64,000 nucleotides of DNA from Glycomyces tritici (GCF_030403505.1 NZ_JAUEMJ010000001.1:62001-126000), one strand, 5' to 3'. Positions 33,060 through 41,441 are shown, counted from the stretch's first letter. The notes: generated by a model from the letters alone, not told the origin. Program-made: numbers and translations.

Positions 33060-34124
33060 GTGCCCAAGAAGTCGAATGCGGAGACCGGCAAGCGCCCCAC
33101 GATCAGGGACGTCGCCGCGCGTGCCGGCGTGTCGGTGCCGACGGTCTCGCGGGTGCTCGCCGGGAACTACCCCGTGGCCCCCGCGACCCGCGCGAAGGTG
33201 CTGCGCGCCATGCGCGAACTCGACTACGTGGTCAACGCGCACGCGCGCGCACTGGCCGGGGCGACGACGAAGACCGTGGCGTTCGTGGTCGACGACGTGA
33301 CGGGGCCGTTCTACGCGTACATCGCGCGCGGCGTCGAGCAGCAGGCCGCCTCTGAGGGGCGCCTCTGCCTGCTGTGCACCACGCACGGCGACCCCGAGCG
33401 CGAGCTGGCGGTGGTGGAGCTCATGCGCGAGCAGCACGCGGAGGCCGTGATCGTCGTGGGCGGCGCCTGGGACGACGACAAGTACAACGAGCGGATGCGC
33501 TACTTCGCGTCGGCGCTGGACCGCTCGGGCTCGCGGCTGGTGCTGTGCGGCCGGCCCTCGCTCGGCGAGGACGTGCCCGCGACGGTGGTGCACTACGACA
33601 ACGAGGGCGGCGCGTACGCCATGACCTCGCACCTGCTCTCGGCCGGGCACCGGACCGTCGCGTACCTCGGCACGGGCATCGGCCACTCCACTACGGACGA
33701 ACGCATCCGGGGCTTCCGGCGCGCGCACGCCGACTACGGCGTGGACGTCGACGAGTCCCTGCTGATCCCCGGCGAGTTCTCCAAGCAGAGCGGGATCGAG
33801 ATGACCCGCGGGCTCCTCGCGAAGCGCGACGACGTGACGGCCGTGTTCAGCGCGACCGACATGATCGCCGCGGGCGTGCTCAAGGCGCTGCGCGAGGCCG
33901 GGATCGACGTCCCCAAGGACATGTCGGTGGTCGGCTTCGACGACATCCCGCTGGCCTCCGACCTCACCCCGGCGCTCACCACGGTGCATGTACCGCACGA
34001 GGAGCTGGGCCGCGAAGCGGTGCGGCTCGGGCTGCGCCGCGAGGCGTCCGCGCCCGACCAGGTCGTCCTCGGCACCCACATCGTGGTGCGCGAGACGGTG
34101 GCCCCGCCCCCGCGCCGGGGCTGA
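33060..34124 (+). CDS. LacI family regulator, probable repressor of lacZ
   Basis: A 354-residue LacI/GalR protein. The DNA-binding headpiece reads RPTIRDVAARAGVSVPTVSR then NYPVAPATRAKVLRAMRELDYVVNAHARAL (about residues 10-60). The sensor domain has TVAFVVDDVTGPFYAYIARG, and DMSVVGFDDIPLASDLTPAL near the C-terminus. The GTG at 33060 follows GAGAGAAGG. It sits 114 bases after lacZ and probably controls it through the palindrome at 29800-29819, with a galactoside as inducer; this is inference from position and operator shape. Confidence 0.9.
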   Translation: MPKKSNAETGKRPTIRDVAARAGVSVPTVSRVLAGNYPVAPATRAKVLRAMRELDYVVNAHARALAGATTKTVAFVVDDVTGPFYAYIARGVEQQAASEGRLCLLCTTHGDPERELAVVELMREQHAEAVIVVGGAWDDDKYNERMRYFASALDRSGSRLVLCGRPSLGEDVPATVVHYDNEGGAYAMTSHLLSAGHRTVAYLGTGIGHSTTDERIRGFRRAHADYGVDVDESLLIPGEFSKQSGIEMTRGLLAKRDDVTAVFSATDMIAAGVLKALREAGIDVPKDMSVVGFDDIPLASDLTPALTTVHVPHEELGREAVRLGLRREASAPDQVVLGTHIVVRETVAPPPRRG

Positions 34125-34203
34125 GGCCGGAACACACGGATCTCGGGGCCGGGCCGCTATGAGCGGCCCCGCCCCGGTGGTTCCGTGTGACGTGCGGCTC
34201 CGG

Positions 34204-34428
34204 TCAGCGCCGGCCCTCGTCGTCGTCGGTCAGGCCCTGCTTGGCGTCGTGGAGCTTGTCGTCCCCCTTTTCCTTGAGGTCGTGCCACTCCTCCTTCGCC
34301 TTGCCCTTCAGCTCCTGCGCGCGCCCCTCGTTAGCGAGGCTCTCGTTGTCGGTCGCGTCGCCGATCTTCTCCTTGGCGCTCCCGACGAGCTGGTCTTTCT
34401 TGTCCTTGGCCTTGTCAAAACCACCCAT
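34204..34428 (-). CDS. CsbD-like stress protein
   Basis: A 74-residue, highly charged helical protein of the CsbD family, small general-stress proteins seen in many bacteria. DKKDQLVGSAKEKIGDAT and AQELKGKAKEEWHDLKEK show the Lys/Glu/Ala repeat character. ATG 34428 follows GGACGGAAAG. The upstream region has GTGT-N15-GGGTAC, resembling promoters of stress sigma factors (SigB/SigF). A second, different CsbD gene lies at 62557. Confidence 0.85.
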   Translation of the reverse strand: MGGFDKAKDKKDQLVGSAKEKIGDATDNESLANEGRAQELKGKAKEEWHDLKEKGDDKLHDAKQGLTDDDEGRR

Positions 34429-34469
34429 GACTTTCCGTCCTTTCCCGAACGGTAATTGGCTCCGTGGGT

Positions 34470-34494
34470 GTACCCATCCGGCGCCCGGCCACAC
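34470..34494 (-). promoter_or_regulatory. Candidate SigB/SigF-type promoter for csbD
   Basis: On the minus strand GTGT (34494-34491), 15 bases, then GGGTAC (34475-34470) resembles the GTTT-N15-GGGTAT promoter of actinobacterial general stress sigma factors, with one mismatch in each box. The ATG of the CsbD gene lies 42 bases downstream, and this promoter type is expected for CsbD genes. Confidence 0.45.
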
Positions 34495-34512
34495 CTTCCC
34501 CAGGTCAGGCCG

Positions 34513-36063
34513 TCATTCCACCGGGGTGACGTACACGTCCTGGGCGGGCGGGTCCTGCGGGTACGGCAGCGCCACGACCGGCACCCACTTCCCGCCCGGA
34601 TTGCCGCCGCGGTTGCTCGCGAAGCTCAGCGCGCCGGTCGCCCCCCGCACCACCTGCTCGCTGTTGAGCAGCAGCAGGTGCTCGCGCACGTCCTCGGGCA
34701 GCGGCGCCTCCACCTCCCAGGGGTTCGTGATCCGCACCGCGCCGATCGCCGTCGCCAGCGCGTCGTGGTAGGTCACGGCGTAGCCGTCCGCCAGGCCCGC
34801 GGGGTCGGGGCCCACCAGGCGGGAGTAGTGGCCGTGGAAGGCCGCGAAGTCGGCGGGGGCCACGGTCGCGCCGGTGGCCCAGCCGGGGTCGGCCCCGGCG
34901 GCGTAGCGGACGTCGAGGTTGGCTTCGAGGATGCGTTCGCCCAGTTCCCGGTCCTGCTGCATGTCGGTGCCGGTGACGCCGAACAGGACCGTGAGGGGCC
35001 GGCCGACGCAGGCGCGCACGATCAGCGCCTCCAGGAAGACCTTGAGGTCGGGTTCGCGTCCGGCGAAGAGGACCGCCTCGGATTCGGCCGTGCAGATGTT
35101 GCGGGTGATCGGGTCGAAGACCTCGGGTCCGCCGGTGGCGATGGAGCGGCCGGGGAACGGCTGGTGGGAGCCGGTGATGTACTCGCCGAGCTCGGCTTCG
35201 TAGGCGGTGCGGAGGGTGGTCGTGTAGCGGTCCTCGGCGGTGCTGTCGTAGACGAGGATCGCCGAGTCGACGTCGCCGCGCGCGTCGAGGTGGCGGCGTA
35301 GGGCGACGGCGAAGTCGGTGTTGTTGGGGGCGGCGCGGATGAGGCCGTCGATGAAGTCGTGGTCGATGCCGTCGGCGGTGGTGACGCCGGTGACCATGGG
35401 GATGCCGGCGGCGGAGAGCCGCTCGGCCGCGGCCACGGTGCGGTCGCTGCTGATGCCCTGGCCCATGACGGCGACCAGGGGCACCTCGTCGTCGACCATT
35501 CCCTCCAACTCGTCGACGACGAACTCCCAGTGGGCCTGCCGCGCCCCTTCGTTGGCGAGGTAGAGCTGGACGAGCCGGGTGCGGTCGCCGAGTTCGGCGG
35601 TGCGGTTGGCGCGGTGGAGGGCGACGTAGGCGCCTTCGAGGGCGCTCTGGATCTTGTCGGCGCTCATGGCGCTGTCCGCGGTGGTGGTCATGGTGGTGAG
35701 CAGGGCGATCCGCACCAGCGGCAGCCCTTCGGCCGCGGCCTGCTCGGCGGCCCATTCGTTCTCGGCCTTGATGTTGTCCTGGACGGCGGCGAACTGGCCC
35801 TGGAAGTGGAAGGAACCGTCCGTGACGCCGACGCATTCGTCCTCGATCTCGCGGACGCCGGAGCCGATGCCGCCGCAGCGGAGCTCGCCGATCGCGGTCG
35901 GGCCGAACAGGACGGCGGCGGCGATCACGGCCGCGACGGCCGCGAGGAGCGACGACCGGCGTATGCGGCGGCGGCGCCGGGCCCAGCGCAGGGCGCCGTC
36001 GCTGGGCGGGAGGTAGAGGGCCGGGCTCTGGCCGGATCGGTCCGTTGTCGATGCGGAGGTCAT
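34513..36063 (-). CDS. Membrane-anchored substrate-binding-like receptor
   Basis: A 516-residue protein. Residues 1-37 are a basic cytoplasmic segment (ALRWARRRRRIRRSS), residues 38-57 form one membrane helix (LLAAVAAVIAAAVLFGPTAI), and the rest is an outside domain like the periplasmic binding proteins of branched-chain amino acid ABC transporters or ANF receptors: VRIALLTTMTTT, ALEGAYVALHRAN, VPLVAVMGQGISSD, GIPMVTGVTTAD and AILVYDSTAEDRY. No lipobox or clear cleavage site follows the helix, so it is probably a type II-anchored receptor. No permease or ATPase gene is adjacent. The gene overlaps its partner upstream (ATGA at 36060-36063). Confidence 0.75.
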   Translation of the reverse strand: MTSASTTDRSGQSPALYLPPSDGALRWARRRRRIRRSSLLAAVAAVIAAAVLFGPTAIGELRCGGIGSGVREIEDECVGVTDGSFHFQGQFAAVQDNIKAENEWAAEQAAAEGLPLVRIALLTTMTTTADSAMSADKIQSALEGAYVALHRANRTAELGDRTRLVQLYLANEGARQAHWEFVVDELEGMVDDEVPLVAVMGQGISSDRTVAAAERLSAAGIPMVTGVTTADGIDHDFIDGLIRAAPNNTDFAVALRRHLDARGDVDSAILVYDSTAEDRYTTTLRTAYEAELGEYITGSHQPFPGRSIATGGPEVFDPITRNICTAESEAVLFAGREPDLKVFLEALIVRACVGRPLTVLFGVTGTDMQQDRELGERILEANLDVRYAAGADPGWATGATVAPADFAAFHGHYSRLVGPDPAGLADGYAVTYHDALATAIGAVRITNPWEVEAPLPEDVREHLLLLNSEQVVRGATGALSFASNRGGNPGGKWVPVVALPYPQDPPAQDVYVTPVE

Positions 36064-36932
36064 TCGTCGTCTCCTCTGTCGGTGCCGGGGGTGCGTCCGT
36101 CCGCGACGACCAGCAGCGGCGGCGGCGCGACGCCGAGGCGTTCGAGTTCGGCGAGCTCGGATCGCAGGCGCTCGCGGAAGACCGCGCCGGCCCGGGTGCG
36201 GGAGTTGCGCAGGAGGATGACGCAGCGGTACCAGTCGTGCTTGGCGAGGCGGCCGCGGCTGTAGGCGTGGCGGATGTCGGCGAGCATGGCCTCGATCAGC
36301 TGGCGGTCGCGGAGGCGGTGCTTGGGGGTGCCGTGCTCGCCTGCGGGGTGGGCCCAGTTGTTGAGTTCGCCGAGGCGCGATTCGGGCACGTGGCGGGGGC
36401 CGGGGCGATCGCGGTGCCCGTACCACTTGTAGAACTCGTAGAGGGAGGGGTAGCGGCGTTCGAACAGCCATGCGCCGATCGCGCCCATCAGCGCGATCCT
36501 CGGGCCGACCTGGGACAGGAGCGCCACGAGGCCCTGGGCGCTGCGTTTGGAGGCCGCGGGGCGCGCGATGATCTTCCGGGCCGCCTCCTTGAACGCCTTC
36601 GTGTAGGCGAGCTGGGAGGTCTCGTCGATGCGCCGCTCGATGACCACGAGGCCCACTTCGAGGCGTCGGAACCACAGGCGCGGGTAGTTCGGGCACGGCA
36701 TGGCGAGCCGGGCCTTCGCGGCGGCGAGCAGCTTGGGGATGCTCTCGTGGGAGAACTCATGGCAGTCGATGACCACGTGCGGCGTGCGGCCGTCGAGGGC
36801 GGCGGCGATTCGGTCGAGTATGTCGGCGGGGGCCGTCGCCGCCAGTTCGAGGTCGTGTTCGGCGGGGGCGGAGGGGCGGCCGAGGAGCGCTTTCACCTTC
36901 TCGAATTCGTCCTCAAGGGTCGCTGAAGGCAT
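36060..36932 (-). CDS. Cytoplasmic partner of the substrate-binding-like receptor
   Basis: A 290-residue soluble protein with no named family recognised. HVVIDCHEFSHESIPKLLAA, NYPRLWFRRLEVGLVVIERR, YKWYGHRDRPGPRHVPES, and KHDWYRCVILLRNSRTRAG are its most conserved-looking segments. From memory, similar segments occur N-terminal to a membrane helix and substrate-binding domain in large Streptomyces proteins; here they appear as a separate gene overlapping the receptor gene by four bases. No Walker A loop is visible before HVVIDC, where a P-loop would be expected if this is a degenerate NTPase. Function is unknown. Confidence 0.68.
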   Translation of the reverse strand: MPSATLEDEFEKVKALLGRPSAPAEHDLELAATAPADILDRIAAALDGRTPHVVIDCHEFSHESIPKLLAAAKARLAMPCPNYPRLWFRRLEVGLVVIERRIDETSQLAYTKAFKEAARKIIARPAASKRSAQGLVALLSQVGPRIALMGAIGAWLFERRYPSLYEFYKWYGHRDRPGPRHVPESRLGELNNWAHPAGEHGTPKHRLRDRQLIEAMLADIRHAYSRGRLAKHDWYRCVILLRNSRTRAGAVFRERLRSELAELERLGVAPPPLLVVADGRTPGTDRGDDE

Positions 36933-37187
36933 GGTGTTCCCTTCGGGGTGGCCTGGGGGTGAGGCAGGGATGTCACGTCATCGTGAGGTGTGGCATCGAT
37001 CCTAGACGATATCGGTGGTCCCCCGGGACCTGTCCCGATCCGGGAACGGTAGGTGACGGATGCCGATTCCGCATGTGGCAGAGGCGAATCGGCGGCTCTG
37101 GTCCTCTTCGGAGGGGTCGCCCGCAAGGCTGGGAGGCGAGTGCCCGGCACGCGAGGTGCTGCGGACGGCGCGAGGCAGAATCTTCTG

Positions 37188-37718
37188 GTGACTTCCAGCG
37201 ACTTTCAGATCCGCCCCATCCTCCCCGCCGAGCACGATGCGCTCGGCGAGTTGACTCTCCGCACCTATCTCGACGGCGAACTGCTGATCGGCGGCCTCGA
37301 CGACCCGTACGCGCCGAACCTGCGCGACGTGGCCGGGCGGGCGGCCTCCGCGACGGTGCTGGTCGCCGTCGACGAGCGCGCCGGAGCGAACGAGGAGGGG
37401 CCGGCGCTGCTCGGCGGCGTCACGCTCGCGTTCCACGGCAGTCCCATGGCGCAGCTGGCCGGGCCGGGCGAGGCCGAGGTCCGGATGCTCGCCGTCGATC
37501 CCGCCGCGCAGGGCCGCGGCGTCGGTTCGGCCCTCGCGGTCGCGTGCGTGGAGCGGGCCCGCGCCGAGCCCGGCGTCAAGCGCGTCGTGCTCTGCTCCCA
37601 GGAGGCCATGACGACCGCGCACCGCTTGTACGGGCGCCTCGGGTTCGAGCGCGAGCCCGGGCTGGACTGGTACCCGCTGCCGGGCGTGCGCCTGTGGGCC
37701 TTCCGCCTCGAGCTCTAG
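37188..37718 (+). CDS. GNAT family N-acetyltransferase
   Basis: A 176-residue acetyltransferase. SDFQIRPILPAEHDALGELT opens the domain, EVRMLAVDPAAQGRGVGSAL is motif A with the QGRGVG acetyl-CoA loop, and AMTTAHRLYGRLGFEREPGL is motif B. The substrate is unknown. The GTG at 37188 lacks a strong ribosome site but CAGAAT lies about 10 bases before it, so the mRNA may be leaderless. The stop shares a CTAG with the convergent sulfotransferase. Confidence 0.83.
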   Translation: MTSSDFQIRPILPAEHDALGELTLRTYLDGELLIGGLDDPYAPNLRDVAGRAASATVLVAVDERAGANEEGPALLGGVTLAFHGSPMAQLAGPGEAEVRMLAVDPAAQGRGVGSALAVACVERARAEPGVKRVVLCSQEAMTTAHRLYGRLGFEREPGLDWYPLPGVRLWAFRLEL

Positions 37719-38893
37719 AGCAGGGCCCCGTACGCCCGCTTGTAATCGCCGAGCGCCCGGTCGACCTCGCCCTCGTTGAGGCCGTACCGGGCCAGTTCGT
37801 ACTTGTGCCCGGTGGGCCGGCTCGCCAGCGCCTCGTCGAGCGCGTTCGCTTCGGTGCGCCCCCACGGGGCCTCGAGGTGTTCGAAGAGCTGCGGCAGGCG
37901 TTCGCGGGCGTCGTCGGTGAGGTCGCGGTAGGGGACGTCGACGACGGCGTAGGCGGGCATGCGTTCGCGGGCGGCGCGGGCGCGGTCGAGGCCGGTCGCG
38001 AAGAGCCCCAGCCAGGTCCGGCCGATCTCGTGCGGGTCGGTGTCGCCGGTGTTCACGGCGCTGGCGCTCTCGGTCATCGAGCAGAGCGAGGCGAGGGCGG
38101 CGGCCGGGTCGCGGTGGGTCCACAGGATCTGGGCGTCGGGGAAGGCTTTGATGAGCGCTCCCAGGTTCCAGAGGTGCGCGGGTGCGCGCAGGACCCAGCG
38201 GCGGCGCGGGCGGCCGTGCTGGAGCACTTGGAGGGTCTGCTTGAGGTAACGGTAGTCGGGGGTGTAGTCGCGTTCGAGCATCCACTGGACGTAGCCGGGC
38301 GGTTGGGCGCGCACGAGGTGGCCGATGCCGTGCGGGAGGACCCAGACGTCGGCGTCGGGCTTGTGCGGGTGCATGTCGTAGACGGCGCCGAAGGTGGGGA
38401 CGGCCTTGTTGAGGAACTCGGTGGCGCGTTCGGCGCGGCGCACGTGGTCGGCGTGCTCGAGGTCGGGGTGCATGAGCTCGTGCATGAGCGGGGAGCGGTG
38501 GGTCGCGGGGGCGGCGAGGAGGCGCTGGAGCATGGTGGTGCCGGTGCGGGGGACGCCGGTGATGACGATGGGGCGGCTGATGGGCTCGTCGGCGATCTCG
38601 GGGCTGAGGGCGTGGAGCTTGCGGATGCGCAGGCGGTTCTCGAGGCGGTCGGTGACCTCCTGCTGGACGGCGACCCAGCCGGTGAGGGTGAGTCCGTCGA
38701 TGTCGGCGTAGCCGGCGAGGAGGACGCGCATGTCGTCGATGAAGGCGTCCTCGCCGTGGGCGGTGGAGCCGGTGCGGTGCTCGGCTTCGCGGACGGCGCG
38801 GTCGAGGAGGCGGTCGATCTTCTTGCGGCGTCCGGCGATCGCGGGCGTGAGGACGCTGTTGACGGCCTTGAGCCAGGGTGAGACGCGTTCCAT
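37715..38893 (-). CDS. Sulfotransferase family protein
   Basis: A 392-residue protein of the PAPS-dependent sulfotransferase family. ITGVPRTGTTMLQRLLA (111-127) is the 5'-phosphosulfate-binding loop, PRRRWVLRAPAHLWNLGALI and ILWTHRDPAAALASLCSM form the 3'-phosphate region. It is a large form in which the loop is preceded by about 110 helical residues. The acceptor is unknown, perhaps a lipid or glycan. ATG 38893 has AGGAG upstream. A palindrome and imperfect tandem repeats lie in its promoter/leader. Confidence 0.86.
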   Translation of the reverse strand: MERVSPWLKAVNSVLTPAIAGRRKKIDRLLDRAVREAEHRTGSTAHGEDAFIDDMRVLLAGYADIDGLTLTGWVAVQQEVTDRLENRLRIRKLHALSPEIADEPISRPIVITGVPRTGTTMLQRLLAAPATHRSPLMHELMHPDLEHADHVRRAERATEFLNKAVPTFGAVYDMHPHKPDADVWVLPHGIGHLVRAQPPGYVQWMLERDYTPDYRYLKQTLQVLQHGRPRRRWVLRAPAHLWNLGALIKAFPDAQILWTHRDPAAALASLCSMTESASAVNTGDTDPHEIGRTWLGLFATGLDRARAARERMPAYAVVDVPYRDLTDDARERLPQLFEHLEAPWGRTEANALDEALASRPTGHKYELARYGLNEGEVDRALGDYKRAYGALL

Positions 38894-38905
38894 CCGTACC
38901 ACTCC

Positions 38906-38955
38906 TTGTGTGCCGCTTGCGCTGTGCGTGATGCGTTGTGCCTCTTGCACTGTGC
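38906..38955 (-). repeat. Imperfect tandem repeat in the sulfotransferase leader
   Basis: On the plus strand TTGTGTGCCGCTTGCGC (38906-38922) and TTGTGCCTCTTGCAC (38936-38950), each then followed by TGTGC, form two similar units with a 28-30-base period. They lie 13-62 bases before the start codon and could be regulator half-sites. Confidence 0.35.
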
Positions 38956-38979
38956 TTCCTACGAAGCGAGGTGAGCCTA

Positions 38980-38995
38980 CATTCGCGTGCGAATG
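38980..38995. promoter_or_regulatory. Palindromic operator candidate for the sulfotransferase
   Basis: CATTCGC-GT-GCGAATG is a perfect 7-bp inverted repeat with a 2-base centre, about 90 bp before the sulfotransferase start and 35 bp after the acyltransferase stop. The length and shape fit a TetR-type site. Confidence 0.5.
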
Positions 38996-39030
38996 CGGGC
39001 CCACCTCAGTGCTCGGATTGTGTTGCGGGA

Positions 39031-41250
39031 CTACCTGGTGTCGACCTGCTGGGCCTCCAGCGGGATGGCCGCCGCCACTTGTGGAGTGAGTTCGGCGACG
39101 AAGCGGGGCGACAGGTGGTTGGCGTCGCGGTAGACCAGGAGGTTGCCGACGACGACGGGGCAGGTGTCGTTCTCCATGTCGCACATCCACGGGATCGGGT
39201 CGACCACGGTGGCGTCCGTGTCCGCCTCGATCGCCTCGATGGCCGCGGCCCGGCGTTCGGGCCTGGTGGTGGCCTCGGCGATGCCGACGACGCAGGCGGT
39301 CACGTTGTCGGAGTGCTCGGCGAGGCACGCGGGGGTGTCGCCGGGCGGGTTCGCGGAGTCGGCCAGGTAGTAGACCCTGTCGGCCGCTTCGTCGAGGCGG
39401 TTGAGGCTCTCGGCCCAGCCGTCGGCCCAGGCCTGGTCCGGGTCGTCGGCGAGGATCTCCTTCTCGTCGTAGGAGGAGGCGACGACGACGTCGGGTTCGA
39501 TCGACTCGATCTCGGCGAACGCCTTCTCCTTCCACTCCTCGCACTCGGTGTAGCGCCGGCCCAGCTGATTGCTGTGCTCGGCGACGTCGGCGACGCTGCA
39601 GCCGGCCTTGGCGAGCGGCAGGAGCTTCCAGCCGGAGGCCTCGGCGATCTGGTTGAACGCCGGGAACCACTGGGCGGCATGGGAGTCGCCGAGCAGGACG
39701 ATGGTCTTCTCACCGTCGGGGTCACCGAACCAGCAGTCCTTCGCGAGGTCGGTGCCCTCGCGCGAGGTGACGCAGTCGTCGGCGTAGAGCGCGGGTTCGT
39801 CGCTGCCGGCGGCGTCGAGCGGCGGGGTGAGGTTGGCGGGCACCGATTCCACATCGGAGGATTCGCCGATCATCTCCCAGACCGTGCTGTCGTCGCCGGT
39901 GATCTCGGCGGCCTCGTCGTTCTCCTGGGCGGGCATGGGCTGCTGCACCATGAGGATCGACACGGCGAGCATGGCGGTGATGAGCCCGCCGCCCAGCGCG
40001 AGCGCCCGGGAGGGCACCTGCACGAGCGGCCGCTTGGTGCGGATCGGGTTCTCCACCAGGTAGAACGTGGCGATGGTGAGCAGGAACGCCACGGCCATGA
40101 GCAGCAGGTAGTGGCGCAGCCGCACCTGCTCCAGGCCCATCACGGCGGGGCCGATCATGATGAGCGGCCAGTGCCAGAGGTAGAGCCCGTAGGAGATCTT
40201 GCCGACGAACTGGGCGGGCCTGATCCCCAGGAGCGCCCCGGCGCCGAAGCGGTGCGGGACGCACCCGGCGGCGATGGCGAGCGCGCACCCGGCGACGGGC
40301 AGCATCGCCGCAGTGCCGGGGAAGACGGTGTGCTCGTCGAGGACGAACACGGCGGCCACGATGAGCACGAGTCCGGCCCAGGAGGCGATCGCGGCGGCCC
40401 AGGTCGGCACCCAGGCGCGGATGCGGCCCGCGGCCACGGCGATGAGCGCGCCGACGGCGAGTTCCCATGCCCGCGTGTGGATGCCGAAGTAGGACCAGAT
40501 GGGGTCCCCGGCGGTCCAGGCGGCGCTGGCCCAGAAGGACGCGCCCCCGGCGACGACGAGGAACGCCGTAATGGCGGCGGTGCGACCCGGTCCCCTGTTG
40601 CGGTGGCGCGCCAGCGTGAACTTGCCGGGCCTGCCGAGTTTGGCGCCCAGGAAGACGATCGCCAGGAGCACGAGCGGCCAGACGATGTAGAACTGCTCTT
40701 CGACCGCGAGCGACCAGAAGTGCTGCAGCGGCGAGGGCGGGACCTCGGCGTTGAGGTAGTCGGTGCCCTCTTGCGCGAGGCGGATGTTGATGACGTTGAG
40801 CGCGGCGGCGGCCGCGTCGGCGGCGATGTCGCCGAGTCGGGTGCGCGGCAGCCAGAGCCAGGCGGCGACGAGCGTCGCGACCAGGACCGTGGCGGCGGCC
40901 GGGAGGAGGCGCACGGCGCGGCGGGCGTAGAAGCCCGCGATGGAGACGGTTCCCGTGGTGTCGATCTCGCGCAGCAGCAGCGAGGTGATGAGGAAGCCGG
41001 AGATGACGAAGAAGACGTCGACGCCGACGAATCCTCCGGCCATGTACGGGAAGCCGATGTGAGCGGCGATGACGACGCCCACGGCCAGGGCCCTGAGGCC
41101 TTCGATGTCGGGTCGCCAGTGGCTGGGGCGCGCACTGGACGACTGGTCGGTCCGCTTGGTCGCGGCGGTCTCGGGGTCCCGCTTCGGTGCTATGCGGGCG
41201 GCGGCGTCATCGGACGTCTTCGCCGGTTCGTGTGCGTTGGTCAGACGCAT
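39031..41250 (-). CDS. Acyltransferase 3 with C-terminal SGNH domain
   Basis: A 739-residue membrane enzyme of the OafA/YrhL type that O-acetylates surface polysaccharides or peptidoglycan. After a charged cytoplasmic N-terminus (about 45 residues) the acyltransferase-3 domain runs about 46-420 with ten helices: RPDIEGLRALAVGVVIAAH, GGFVGVDVFFVISGFLITSL and LQHFWSLAVEEQFYIVWPL. The C-terminal SGNH domain has LLGDSHAAQWFPAF (near 515-528) and YRDANHLSPRF (near 714-724), with Ser, Asp and His present. Both catalytic halves look intact. A palindrome lies 142 bp upstream. Confidence 0.92.
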   Translation of the reverse strand: MRLTNAHEPAKTSDDAAARIAPKRDPETAATKRTDQSSSARPSHWRPDIEGLRALAVGVVIAAHIGFPYMAGGFVGVDVFFVISGFLITSLLLREIDTTGTVSIAGFYARRAVRLLPAAATVLVATLVAAWLWLPRTRLGDIAADAAAAALNVINIRLAQEGTDYLNAEVPPSPLQHFWSLAVEEQFYIVWPLVLLAIVFLGAKLGRPGKFTLARHRNRGPGRTAAITAFLVVAGGASFWASAAWTAGDPIWSYFGIHTRAWELAVGALIAVAAGRIRAWVPTWAAAIASWAGLVLIVAAVFVLDEHTVFPGTAAMLPVAGCALAIAAGCVPHRFGAGALLGIRPAQFVGKISYGLYLWHWPLIMIGPAVMGLEQVRLRHYLLLMAVAFLLTIATFYLVENPIRTKRPLVQVPSRALALGGGLITAMLAVSILMVQQPMPAQENDEAAEITGDDSTVWEMIGESSDVESVPANLTPPLDAAGSDEPALYADDCVTSREGTDLAKDCWFGDPDGEKTIVLLGDSHAAQWFPAFNQIAEASGWKLLPLAKAGCSVADVAEHSNQLGRRYTECEEWKEKAFAEIESIEPDVVVASSYDEKEILADDPDQAWADGWAESLNRLDEAADRVYYLADSANPPGDTPACLAEHSDNVTACVVGIAEATTRPERRAAAIEAIEADTDATVVDPIPWMCDMENDTCPVVVGNLLVYRDANHLSPRFVAELTPQVAAAIPLEAQQVDTR

Positions 41251-41391
41251 GAATGTCGGTCTCCGAACGGTTCACCGGGCATCGGACTCCCCAGCCGGGC
41301 AGGGCTGGGCGGACTGGGGTCGGGGGTCTTACCGGGGACGAGTGCAGACCATAACATTGCCCGGTTAATGGGATCTACCCCCTCTAAAGCG

Positions 41392-41403
41392 GTGATATAT
41401 CAC
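41392..41403. promoter_or_regulatory. Perfect 12-bp palindrome upstream of the acyltransferase gene
   Basis: GTGATATATCAC lies 142 bp before the acyltransferase start in a locally AT-rich tract. It is an operator-like site; the binding protein is unknown. No clear promoter hexamers were found, though TATGGT on the minus strand near 41348 is a possible -10. Confidence 0.45.
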
Positions 41404-41441
41404 TCGAACACCATGTTTACCGAGGGTGGCCGCATACGGAG

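Noticed and set aside
36045..36926. Plus-strand frame antisense to the receptor partner gene
   Set aside because: Gly/Ala/Val/Glu-rich shadow; the minus-strand gene has varied composition and is coupled to the next gene by ATGA.
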